Assembly: GCA_902496265.1 (NCBI GenBank)
Contig: CABVAD010000088.1
Coordinates: forward strand, 1-5,316
Direction: 5' to 3'
Length of the DNA stretch: 5,316 bases
Origin: an uncultured Oscillospiraceae bacterium
Lineage (GTDB): Bacteria > Bacillota > Clostridia > Oscillospirales > Acutalibacteraceae
The position numbers and the translations under genes were made by a program. Below the pieces are notes generated by a model. That model was not told where the DNA came from. It worked only from the letters and a program-made list of their open reading frames with translations, and made no database searches. The first letter of the stretch is position 1. Every line of letters begins with the position of its first letter. Shown here piece after piece: positions 1-5,316 of the stretch.

Positions 1-14
1 ACAGAGGTAAAATA

Positions 15-695
15 ATGGAAAGAACTAAATTGAGGGACAGAAAGCTGCCTGACTACACCCGCGGCGAAGAAATTTTTAATATGGTATCCCATATAGTCGG
101 CGGAGCGTTCGGCATAGTCGCTCTTGTGACCTGTGTGGTAAAGGCGTTTTTAAACGGCGACCCTTACCAGATAGTCAGCGCATTTATTTACGGCTTTTCG
201 ATGATAGCTCTTTATACAATGTCAAGCGTCTACCATGGCTTAAAGCCCGAAATGCCGAAAAAGGTCATGCAGGTAATCGACCATTGCACCGTTTTTATAC
301 TTATCGCGGGAACCTATACCCCCTGCGCGCTCTGCGCTCTGCGAAAAGAAAGCACAGCCCTAGGCTGGACGATATTCGGCATAGTATGGGGCGTTTCCGC
401 GCTCGGCATTACCCTTAACGCCATCGACCTTAAAAAATACAACGTATTTTCAATCATCTGCTATCTGGCGCTCGGCTGGTGCATAATTTTCACAGGCAAG
501 TCAGCGATCAACGCCATTGGCTTCCCCGGCTTTTGGTGGCTGCTCGCGGGCGGAATAGCCTACACGGTAGGCGCGGTGCTTTACGGAATAGCGGGCAGAA
601 GCGTACACCGCTATATGCACTCGGTTTTCCACATTTTCGTGGTTTTAGGCAGTATTTTGCAGTATTTTTGTATACTGTTTTATATTTTAGTATAG
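15..695 (+). CDS. Hemolysin III family (PAQR/TrhA-type) integral membrane protein
   Basis: This 226-residue, very hydrophobic protein has about seven predicted membrane helices (roughly residues 22-46, 52-74, 84-108, 113-137, 143-162, 166-192, 203-225), as expected for the hemolysin III branch of the PAQR superfamily. The family signatures are visible: SVYH ending at His74, the D89-H90 pair followed by an AGTYTP motif (98-103), and an HxxxH in the last helix (His202, His206). In PAQR receptors the equivalent histidines bind zinc, so a metal-dependent membrane hydrolase-like site is plausible; in bacteria homologues have been linked to membrane homeostasis, and true haemolytic activity is usually unproven. 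Near the end, Gln216 sits where many relatives have a His. The ATG at 15 has an AGAGG Shine-Dalgarno 7 nt upstream. The degV-type gene follows after 10 nt. Family call is firm; the physiological role is uncertain. Confidence 0.9.
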   Translation: MERTKLRDRKLPDYTRGEEIFNMVSHIVGGAFGIVALVTCVVKAFLNGDPYQIVSAFIYGFSMIALYTMSSVYHGLKPEMPKKVMQVIDHCTVFILIAGTYTPCALCALRKESTALGWTIFGIVWGVSALGITLNAIDLKKYNVFSIICYLALGWCIIFTGKSAINAIGFPGFWWLLAGGIAYTVGAVLYGIAGRSVHRYMHSVFHIFVVLGSILQYFCILFYILV

Positions 696-698
696 GAG
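694..698 (+). promoter_or_regulatory. Ribosome binding site of the degV-type gene, overlapping the upstream stop codon
   Basis: AGGAG lies 7 nt before the ATG at 706 and shares its first two bases with the TAG stop (693-695) of the hemolysin III-type gene. This fixes the DegV start and suggests translational coupling between the two genes. Confidence 0.75.
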
Positions 699-705
699 AA
701 TTAAA

Positions 706-1578
706 ATGAAAGACTATATCATAATAACCGACTCGTGCTGCGACCTTACGCCGTCTATTGCAGACGGTGCGGAGCTTGCCGTTATTCCCTTGCATTTAAC
801 CGTTGAGGGCAAGGAATACCGCAATATGCTCGACGGCAGCGAAATTGATTCCAAAACATTTTACGGCAAGCTTCGTGCAGGAGTAACCGCCACTACTTCT
901 GCTATTAATCCCGATGTTTTCACCACGGTTTTCGAGGGCGCGCTTAAAGAGGGTAAGGACATACTTTACCTCGCGTTTTCCTCGGGACTGAGCAGCACCT
1001 ACCACGCAAGCACCATTGCCGCGGAAGAGCTGATGCAAAAATATCCCGACAGTAAAATATACTGCGTTGATACTCTCGCCGCCTCTATGGGACAGGGTCT
1101 TATTGTTTACTTAGCCGCGGGTAAGAAAAAGAACGGGGCGACAATCGAGGAGGTTCGCGATTTCGTAGAGCAAAACAAGCTTAACCTTTGCCATTGGTTC
1201 ACGGTTGATGACCTTAATCACCTGAAGCGCGGCGGCAGGGTTTCCGCAACTACCGCTCTCGTGGGCACTATGCTTAACATTAAACCCATACTCCACGTTG
1301 ACGACGAAGGTCACCTGATCAATGTCGGCAAGGTGCGCGGGCGCAAGGCTTCTATTGAAAGTCTCTTCACGCATATGAAGGAAAGCGCGGTTAATCCGTC
1401 GGAGCAGACCGTGTTTATAAGCCACGGCGACTGTGTGGAGGACGCTCTCGCCCTTAAGAAAATGGTGGAAAAGGAGTTTTCACCCAAGGAAATTCAGATA
1501 AACGCGATAGGTCCCGTTATCGGCGCGCACTCAGGTCCGGGAACCTTAGCACTGTTCTTTTTAGGCGATAAAAGGTAA
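706..1578 (+). CDS. DegV family protein (FakB-like fatty-acid-binding protein)
   Basis: The 290-residue product has the full DegV layout and typical length. Visible motifs are the N-terminal ITDSCCDL (residues 7-14), TTSAINP (63-69), SSGLSSTY (92-99), VDTLAASMGQG (121-131), the LKRGGRVS loop (173-180) followed by NIKPIL (191-196), and a C-terminal IGAHSGPGT (272-280) with His275. In characterised FakB proteins the Thr/Ser after TS, the SS pair and the late His line the pocket that holds the fatty-acid carboxylate, so this protein probably presents exogenous fatty acids to a FakA kinase for phospholipid synthesis; no fakA is in the window, and DegV paralogues are often numerous, so the ligand is unknown. 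The ribosome site AGGAG (694-698) overlaps the stop codon of the preceding membrane-protein gene, implying one operon and probable coupling. The protein is soluble, with no signal peptide. Confidence 0.92.
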   Translation: MKDYIIITDSCCDLTPSIADGAELAVIPLHLTVEGKEYRNMLDGSEIDSKTFYGKLRAGVTATTSAINPDVFTTVFEGALKEGKDILYLAFSSGLSSTYHASTIAAEELMQKYPDSKIYCVDTLAASMGQGLIVYLAAGKKKNGATIEEVRDFVEQNKLNLCHWFTVDDLNHLKRGGRVSATTALVGTMLNIKPILHVDDEGHLINVGKVRGRKASIESLFTHMKESAVNPSEQTVFISHGDCVEDALALKKMVEKEFSPKEIQINAIGPVIGAHSGPGTLALFFLGDKR

Positions 1579-1581
1579 CCC

Positions 1582-1631
1582 TTAGGCTGACGAGAGTCGA
1601 ATCCGTTACGGTTTGACTCCCGTCAGCCTAA
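1582..1631. repeat. Long imperfect inverted repeat directly after the degV stop codon
   Basis: The arms 1582-1601 and 1612-1631 pair over 20 positions with one A-C mismatch (1593/1620) and one G-U pair (1599/1614) in the plus-strand RNA. The loop can add CCG/CGG (1603-1605 with 1609-1611), leaving a TTA apex. The structure starts 4 nt after the degV stop. Neither side carries a clear U tract: AATTAAACAG follows on plus, and GGGTTACC on minus. It is therefore not a textbook intrinsic terminator. It could act as a 3'-end stabiliser of degV mRNA, a structural helper of the next hairpin, or a copy of a dispersed intergenic repeat. Confidence 0.7.
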
Positions 1632-1638
1632 ATTAAAC

Positions 1639-1682
1639 AGCCCTTAAAGCTTAGCGAGCTTAAACGCCAAGCTTTAAGGGCT
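1639..1682. terminator. Bidirectional intrinsic terminator between the convergent degV and pyrG genes
   Basis: A perfect 14-bp stem (1639-1652 with 1669-1682) carries an inner GCG/CGC extension (1654-1656 with 1665-1667) after one A-C mismatch. On the plus strand it runs into a T-rich stretch, TTTCTTAAATT (1682-1692). On the minus strand, where it lies 16 nt past the pyrG stop, it is followed by TGTTTAATTT. The U tracts are interrupted but present on both sides, and the place between convergent genes fits a shared terminator. Confidence 0.8.
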
Positions 1683-1698
1683 TTCTTAAATTAAGCTT

Positions 1699-3324
1699 TT
1701 ACTGCTTTGCCTGCAAATCAAGCGCCGCCCGTATAAGTCCCATAAAGAGCGGGTGGGCTTTATTGGGGCGCGACTTAAATTCAGGGTGGAACTGAACGCC
1801 GACATAAAATTTGTTTTCGGGGATTTCCACCGTTTCAACAATATGCCCGTCGGGCGAAGTACCGCTTATAACAAGACCCTTTTCGGTCATCATATCGCGG
1901 TAATCATTGTTAAACTCGTAGCGGTGGCGGTGGCGCTCGCTGATTTCGGATGCCTTGTAGCACTCCTCCATCTTTGTTCCCGAAACGATTTTACAGGGGT
2001 ATGCGCCAAGCCGCAACGTGCCGCCCTTGTTAATTTCGGCGTTCTGGTCGGGCATAAAATCTATTACCTTATTGTTTGAATTTTCGTCGAACTCGCCTGA
2101 GTTAGCGTCAGTCAGTCCGCATACATAGCGCGCAAACTCGATAACCGCAATCTGCATACCGAGACAGATGCCGAGATACGGCACATTGTTTGTCCTCGCA
2201 TAGTGCGCGGTTGCTATTTTGCCCTCAATTCCGCGGTTGCCGAAGCCGCCCGGCACTAAAAGTCCGTCACAGCCGGCAAGGATCTCCGCAACGTTATCAT
2301 TGGTGATAGTCTCGGAATCAATCCATTTAATCTGCACCCTCGCGCCGTAAACGTAGCCCGCGTGGCGCAGAGCCTCCGCGACCGACAGATAAGCATCGTG
2401 AAGCTGAACATATTTCCCGACAAGCCCTATTGTAACCTTCTTATTACGGTTTTTAATCCGCTCTAACATCTCGTTCCAGTCGGTAAGGTCGGGTTCTGAG
2501 GCGTTGATGCCCAGCTCCCTTAATACAATATCCGAAAAATGATTCTTTTCAAGCATTATCGGCGCTTCGTAAAGCACGGGAATGGTGATATTCTCGATAA
2601 CGCAGTCGGGCTTTACGTTGCAGAAAAGGGAAATTTTCTTAAATATATTATCCTCCAGCGGCTCGTCACAGCGAAGCACTATTATGTTCGGGTTAATACC
2701 CATTCCCTGCAGCTCCTTGACCGAGTGCTGGGTGGGCTTGGTTTTATGCTCGTCCGAGCCGCGAAGGAAGGGAACTAAGGTAACGTGGATATAAAGGGAG
2801 TTTTCTCTGCCAACCTCAAGTCCGACCTGACGTATAGCCTCCAAAAACGGCTGGCTTTCAATATCGCCCGTCGTGCCGCCTATCTCGGTAATAACCACGT
2901 CGGCGTTGGTCTTTTTACCCACGCTGTAAATAAACTCCTTAATCTCATTGGTGATATGCGGGATAACCTGCACCGTCTCGCCCAAATACTCGCCGCGGCG
3001 CTCCTTATTAAGGACGTTCCAGTAGACCTTGCCTGTCGTAAGGTTGGAAAATTTATTAAGGTCCTCGTCGATAAATCTTTCGTAATGTCCTAGGTCAAGG
3101 TCGGTTTCCGCGCCGTCCTCGGTGACGTAAACCTCGCCATGCTGATAGGGACTCATTGTACCGGGGTCTACATTAATATAAGGGTCTAACTTTTGCGCCG
3201 CAACCTTTAAGCCCCGCGCCTTTAAAAGGCGGCCGAGCGAGGCGGCGGTTATACCCTTGCCGAGTCCCGAAACAACTCCTCCCGTAACGAAAATAAATTT
3301 GGTTTTCTTTAACGAATTCTCCAT
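1699..3324 (-). CDS. pyrG: CTP synthase (glutamine-hydrolysing)
   Basis: This cytoplasmic enzyme makes CTP from UTP, ATP and glutamine, the last step of de novo pyrimidine nucleotide synthesis. From the ATG at 3324 it has 541 residues, normal for the family. The N-terminal synthetase domain carries the P-loop-like GGVVSGLGKG (15-24), DGAETDLDLGHYERF (from residue 70) and EIGGTTGDIES (147-157), which supply Mg-ATP and UTP contacts. The C-terminal class I glutamine amidotransferase domain has VPGGFG (357-362), the nucleophile Cys387 in GICLG, and the His513/Glu515 pair in HPEF; all catalytic residues are intact. An in-frame ATG at 3396 would add 24 basic residues lying inside the upstream ANTAR gene and is rejected. 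A GGAAGAGG ribosome site precedes 3324, 17 nt after the ANTAR stop, so co-transcription with glnA and the regulator is likely. Confidence 0.98.
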   Translation of the reverse strand: MENSLKKTKFIFVTGGVVSGLGKGITAASLGRLLKARGLKVAAQKLDPYINVDPGTMSPYQHGEVYVTEDGAETDLDLGHYERFIDEDLNKFSNLTTGKVYWNVLNKERRGEYLGETVQVIPHITNEIKEFIYSVGKKTNADVVITEIGGTTGDIESQPFLEAIRQVGLEVGRENSLYIHVTLVPFLRGSDEHKTKPTQHSVKELQGMGINPNIIVLRCDEPLEDNIFKKISLFCNVKPDCVIENITIPVLYEAPIMLEKNHFSDIVLRELGINASEPDLTDWNEMLERIKNRNKKVTIGLVGKYVQLHDAYLSVAEALRHAGYVYGARVQIKWIDSETITNDNVAEILAGCDGLLVPGGFGNRGIEGKIATAHYARTNNVPYLGICLGMQIAVIEFARYVCGLTDANSGEFDENSNNKVIDFMPDQNAEINKGGTLRLGAYPCKIVSGTKMEECYKASEISERHRHRYEFNNDYRDMMTEKGLVISGTSPDGHIVETVEIPENKFYVGVQFHPEFKSRPNKAHPLFMGLIRAALDLQAKQ

Positions 3325-3333
3325 ACCCTTTTG

Positions 3334-3344
3334 ACCTCTTCCTA
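3334..3344 (-). promoter_or_regulatory. Ribosome binding site deciding the pyrG start, overlapping the ANTAR stop codon
   Basis: On the minus strand TAGGAAGAGG begins with the ANTAR gene's own TAG (3344-3342) and ends about 10 nt before the ATG at 3324. It supports the start that aligns with the conserved CTP synthase N-terminus rather than the longer reading frame. A second purine run, AAAAGGG, sits too close to the ATG to be the main site. Confidence 0.55.
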
Positions 3345-3929
3345 ACTTTCGTATGTCCTTATAATATTTTCGGCAATTTCGCCGCGCTTTACGCAATTAT
3401 CCATTGCGGTTTTTTCAATATATTTGTGCGCCTCCGCCTCGCTCATATTAAATCGGTCTATAAGCAGCCATTTTGCGCGGTTGATAAGCCTTATTTCCTT
3501 CATTTTAGCCTCAAGCTTGACTGCCTTCCTTTCAAACGCGGCAAGGCGGTTATGGGTCGCCGCTGTAAGGCGTACCGCCTGAGTAATCGACTGCCTTGAG
3601 CCGGGCCGCGAAAAGGTTAAAACTCCGTAATTCTCGACCCTGCAGCTGACCTGCTCGAAAAGCTCGTTTTTAACAAAGAGAAGAACCCCCACAGAGCTGT
3701 CCTCGCATAGCTGCTCGGCAAACTCAATGCCGAAATCATCAGGCAGGGGCGTGTTGATTATCACAATATCATACTGATTTTCAAGCTGCATACGTTTCGC
3801 CTCGGAAACACTTTTAGCCGACGCTATCGGCGCGAACGAGCCGCCGCTTAAAATGTCGCGCAGATAATCCTCCGCCTTATGAGAAGCTGATACAATAAGC
3901 ACGCTTAAACCGTCTTTATCGCCGTACAC
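3342..3929 (-). CDS. ANTAR-domain antitermination regulator with degenerate receiver (NitR/NasT/AmiR-like)
   Basis: The 195-residue protein has a receiver-like fold (about residues 8-122), a helical/coiled-coil linker (about 124-148) and a C-terminal ANTAR domain (about 140-190), seen in NRAKWLLIDRFNMSEAEAHKYI (150-171) and the AMDN...EIAENII helices. ANTAR domains bind paired hexaloop hairpins in leader RNA and prevent termination. The receiver lacks the usual chemistry: the acidic pair after strand 1 is VSASH (12-17 region), the phospho-acceptor position is Asn59, and the late Lys-Pro is Arg108-Pro109. Control by phosphorylation is therefore unlikely. The start is GTG at 3929 with AAGGGGG upstream; an in-frame stop lies five codons before it, so no longer form exists. 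It lies 45 nt after glnA. A glnA-ANTAR pair is, as I recall, known in clostridia (nitR), which supports a nitrogen-control role by inference. Confidence 0.85.
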   Translation of the reverse strand: MYGDKDGLSVLIVSASHKAEDYLRDILSGGSFAPIASAKSVSEAKRMQLENQYDIVIINTPLPDDFGIEFAEQLCEDSSVGVLLFVKNELFEQVSCRVENYGVLTFSRPGSRQSITQAVRLTAATHNRLAAFERKAVKLEAKMKEIRLINRAKWLLIDRFNMSEAEAHKYIEKTAMDNCVKRGEIAENIIRTYES

Positions 3930-3974
3930 CCGTTCGCCCCCTTATACATTAAACAGGTAATTTTATTCCATACT

Positions 3975-5177
3975 CTAAAGTATATCGGTATATCCCTCGG
4001 GCAAAACCGACCTGATAAATTCGCTGTGCCGAGCGATGCTTTTGGCTTTTTCCACCGTATCAGGCAGGCTTACAAGCCCGTCTGTTACGGCGCTCTCCGC
4101 CGTAAATAAATTTTCGTTGTTAGGCTCGCCCGCCGTCAGTCCCCTTTTTATTCCGTCAAGCCCCGCGTAAATAATAAGAGCATAGGCAATATACGGATTT
4201 GCGCACGGGTCGGGAGAGCGCAGCTCAATGCGCTTCTTATCGGAGGATTTCACCGCGGGAATCCTTATCAGCTGTGAACGGTTTTCGGGCGACCAGGTGA
4301 CGTATTTAGGCGCTTTTTTCTCCCCTAAACGCTTATATGACTCCTTAACGGGGTTTAAAAATGCCGTCATTTCAACCGCGTGGTCGAGTATTCCCGCCAT
4401 AAAGCTGTCGTTTAAGTCTCTGCCGTCATCAGATTTAATCGATACATTTATATGAAGTCCGTTGCCGCTTTCGTGCATTAAGGGCTTGGGCGAAAAATCG
4501 GCAAAAAGCCCGTTTCGGCGGGCGATGGTCTGAACGACCGATTTAAAGGTAACCGCGTTGTCGGCGGCGCTTAACGCCCCGCTGTAGCGAAAATCAATCT
4601 CGTTCTGTCCTGGTCCCTCCTCGTGGTGGGAGCTTTCGGGAGAAATGCCCATTTCAAGCAGATTAAAGCAGATTTCACGGCGCACGTTCTCCCCCTTGTC
4701 GTCGGGGGCTATATCCATATAACCCGCCTTGTCAAAGGTTTCTCCCGTCGGGTTTCCGTTATCGTCAAGCTTAAAGAGATAAAACTCAAACTCCGCGCCG
4801 AAAAAGCAGGAAATACCCGCTTTTTTAGCCGTCTCTATCGCGTTCTTTAAAATATAACGGCCGTCCTTTTCATATCTTCTACCGTCGGGATACTTAATAT
4901 CGCAGAACATTCTTATGACCCTGCCGTTTGAGGGACGCCACGGCAGTACCGACAAGGTAGACGGGTCGGGATGAAGAAATAAATCCGATTTTACCACGTC
5001 GCCGAAGCCCGAAATCGCCGAAGCGTCAAAGGAAATCCCCTCCGTAAAGGCGCGCTTTAATTCAAGCGGCATTATCGATATATTTTTCTGCCTGCCGTGC
5101 GCGTCGCAGAAAGCAAGCCTTATAAACTTGACGTCCTCCTCCTCGACAAAGGTCATCACCTCATCGTATGAATACAT
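3975..5177 (-). CDS. glnA: Type I glutamine synthetase, short variant
   Basis: This enzyme joins ammonia to glutamate with ATP to give glutamine. The order of motifs matches GlnA: FDASAISGF (50-58), GAEFEFYLF (127-135, Glu129/Glu131), SSHHEEGPGQNEID (182-195, metal ligands Glu186 and Glu193), GNGLHIN with His242, SYKRL with Arg283, ENRSQLIRIP (298-307) and IELRSPDPCANPY (317-329). At 400 residues it is shorter than the usual 440-470. It ends at TDIL without the usual C-terminal W-x-Y/W-E type tail, and has a shorter loop around 247-258. The flap glutamate of GYEAP is a Lys here (EKKAP, 286-290), and the Bacillus feedback arginine in GFVR is Asp60 (GFGD). The adenylylated Tyr of enteric GlnA is Phe358. 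ATG 5177 is preceded by AAGGAGG (5185-5191). Neither other frame after the stop restores a tail, so this is not a simple frameshift. It could be a divergent GlnA-like ligase, though true GS is favoured. Confidence 0.87.
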   Translation of the reverse strand: MYSYDEVMTFVEEEDVKFIRLAFCDAHGRQKNISIMPLELKRAFTEGISFDASAISGFGDVVKSDLFLHPDPSTLSVLPWRPSNGRVIRMFCDIKYPDGRRYEKDGRYILKNAIETAKKAGISCFFGAEFEFYLFKLDDNGNPTGETFDKAGYMDIAPDDKGENVRREICFNLLEMGISPESSHHEEGPGQNEIDFRYSGALSAADNAVTFKSVVQTIARRNGLFADFSPKPLMHESGNGLHINVSIKSDDGRDLNDSFMAGILDHAVEMTAFLNPVKESYKRLGEKKAPKYVTWSPENRSQLIRIPAVKSSDKKRIELRSPDPCANPYIAYALIIYAGLDGIKRGLTAGEPNNENLFTAESAVTDGLVSLPDTVEKAKSIARHSEFIRSVLPEGYTDIL

Positions 5178-5184
5178 TGCCGTA

Positions 5185-5191
5185 CCTCCTT
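5185..5191 (-). promoter_or_regulatory. Strong ribosome binding site of glnA
   Basis: AAGGAGG on the minus strand lies 7 nt before the ATG at 5177. A small hairpin with stem GCTTT/AAAGC (5214-5210 with 5205-5201) sits just upstream but does not cover the site. Confidence 0.8.
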
Positions 5192-5216
5192 GTGTTTTTC
5201 GCTTTTCAGAAAGCCT

Positions 5217-5242
5217 AAAACAAAAAACGTCCGCCGACGCCT
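5217..5242 (-). terminator. Putative leader (attenuator) terminator upstream of glnA
   Basis: In the minus-strand RNA a hairpin GCGUC-GGCG-GACGU (5240-5227), extendable by A-U and G-U pairs to 5242/5225, runs directly into UUUUUGUUUU (5226-5217). It lies about 40 nt upstream of the glnA start, between the presumed promoter and the gene. That is where a conditional terminator would be. The stem is short and contains wobble pairs, so efficiency is uncertain. Its 3' arm can alternatively pair with GAUGUC at 5269-5264. Confidence 0.5.
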
Positions 5243-5245
5243 AAA

Positions 5246-5263
5246 AGGGGACAAAAGCCCCCT
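5246..5263 (-). promoter_or_regulatory. GC-rich hairpin in the glnA leader
   Basis: The minus-strand RNA folds AGGGGGC-UUUU-GUCCCCU (5263-5246): seven pairs with one G-U, followed by only four U (5246-5243) and then AGG. It may be a second, weaker terminator in tandem with the one at 5217-5242, or a structural element between the hexaloop and that terminator. Confidence 0.45.
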
Positions 5264-5268
5264 GACAT

Positions 5269-5290
5269 CACCGAACATCATTGCTCAATG
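5269..5290 (-). promoter_or_regulatory. Candidate ANTAR-binding hexaloop hairpin in the glnA leader
   Basis: The minus-strand RNA can form an 8-bp stem, CAUUGAGC (5290-5283) with GUUCGGUG (5276-5269), including three G-U pairs and closing a six-base loop AAUGAU (5282-5277). The loop has A at position 1 and G at position 4, the signature described for ANTAR target RNAs. A competing fold exists: ACCG (5294-5291) with CGGU (5273-5270), enclosing CAUU/AAUG. The classical motif has two such hexaloops; I find no second one in the visible leader. The call rests mainly on the loop signature plus the ANTAR gene in the same operon. Confidence 0.4.
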
Positions 5291-5306
5291 CGGTATTTAT
5301 TTAACA

Positions 5307-5312
5307 TTTATA
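5307..5312 (-). promoter_or_regulatory. Possible -10 element for the glnA operon
   Basis: TATAAA on the minus strand lies in an AT-rich stretch (about 5296-5316) about 17 nt before the hexaloop stem. Any -35 box would be beyond the window edge, so the assignment is weak and rests on base composition and position only. Confidence 0.22.
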
Positions 5313-5316
5313 TTAT

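Noticed and set aside
479..1038. Overlapping open frames at 479-709 (+), 508-795 (-) and 796-1038 (-)
   Set aside because: They are alternative frames of the hemolysin III-type and DegV genes, rich in Arg/Pro/Ser composition typical of out-of-frame translation.
1111..1425. Minus-strand open frame of 104 codons inside the degV-type gene
   Set aside because: It is antisense to a well-conserved gene, has no recognisable motif and no clear ribosome site; it is a shadow of the DegV coding frame.
1592..1611. A GAGTCGAATCC stretch resembling a tRNA T-arm
   Set aside because: No acceptor stem, D-arm or anticodon arm surrounds it; the bases are fully explained as part of the 1582-1631 inverted repeat.
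1753..3093. Several plus-strand open frames of 70-108 codons across pyrG
   Set aside because: All lie antisense to CTP synthase, whose reading frame is intact and highly conserved; none shows a family motif.
3325..3396. In-frame N-terminal extension of CTP synthase starting at 3396
   Set aside because: The 24 extra residues are basic and unlike the family, they overlap the ANTAR coding region, and a ribosome site fits the ATG at 3324, where the conserved N-terminus begins.
3930..3978. Possible frameshift hiding the missing C-terminal tail of glutamine synthetase
   Set aside because: The two other minus-strand frames past the stop give no GlnA-like tail, and the regulator gene begins 45 nt later, so there is no room for one without overlap.
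4228..4850. Plus-strand open frames antisense to glnA
   Set aside because: No motif and no plausible start signals; the opposite strand carries the clear glutamine synthetase frame.

Overview
The window looks like a piece of chromosome from a Gram-positive anaerobe of the class Clostridia, possibly a gut or rumen Oscillospiraceae/Ruminococcaceae-type organism. This rests on gene content and AGGAGG-type ribosome binding sites: a DegV/FakB-type protein, a type I glutamine synthetase with Bacillus-like motifs, and an ANTAR regulator next to it. No rRNA or other phylogenetic marker is present, so the placement is an inference.

There are two convergent transcription units. On the plus strand (15-1578) are a hemolysin III/PAQR-type seven-helix membrane protein and a DegV-family (FakB-like) fatty-acid-binding protein, 10 nt apart and probably translationally linked. 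On the minus strand (5177 down to 1699), read in order, are a short glutamine synthetase (glnA-like), a regulator with a degenerate receiver and a C-terminal ANTAR RNA-binding domain, and CTP synthase (pyrG). The gaps are 45 and 17 nt and no terminator is visible between them, so an operon is likely. The two units meet in a 120-bp gap (1579-1698) holding two consecutive long inverted repeats. The pyrG-proximal one looks like a shared bidirectional terminator; the degV-proximal one has no U tract.

The most interesting part is the 139-bp region upstream of glnA (5178-5316, minus strand). It contains a stem with a six-base loop having A at position 1 and G at position 4, the signature of ANTAR RNA targets. 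It is followed by a GC-rich hairpin and then a short hairpin with a long U-rich tract just ahead of the glnA ribosome binding site. Together with the ANTAR gene in the same operon, this suggests autoregulated transcription antitermination controlling glutamine synthesis and, through read-through, glutamine-dependent CTP synthesis. Only one of the two hexaloops of the classical motif is visible, and the upstream edge is cut by the window.

The glutamine synthetase is unusual: about 40 residues or more shorter than standard GlnA, without the usual C-terminal tail, and with non-canonical residues at the flap-glutamate and feedback-arginine positions. The rest of the window is ordinary housekeeping. 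I saw no mobile element, CRISPR array, tRNA or rRNA.
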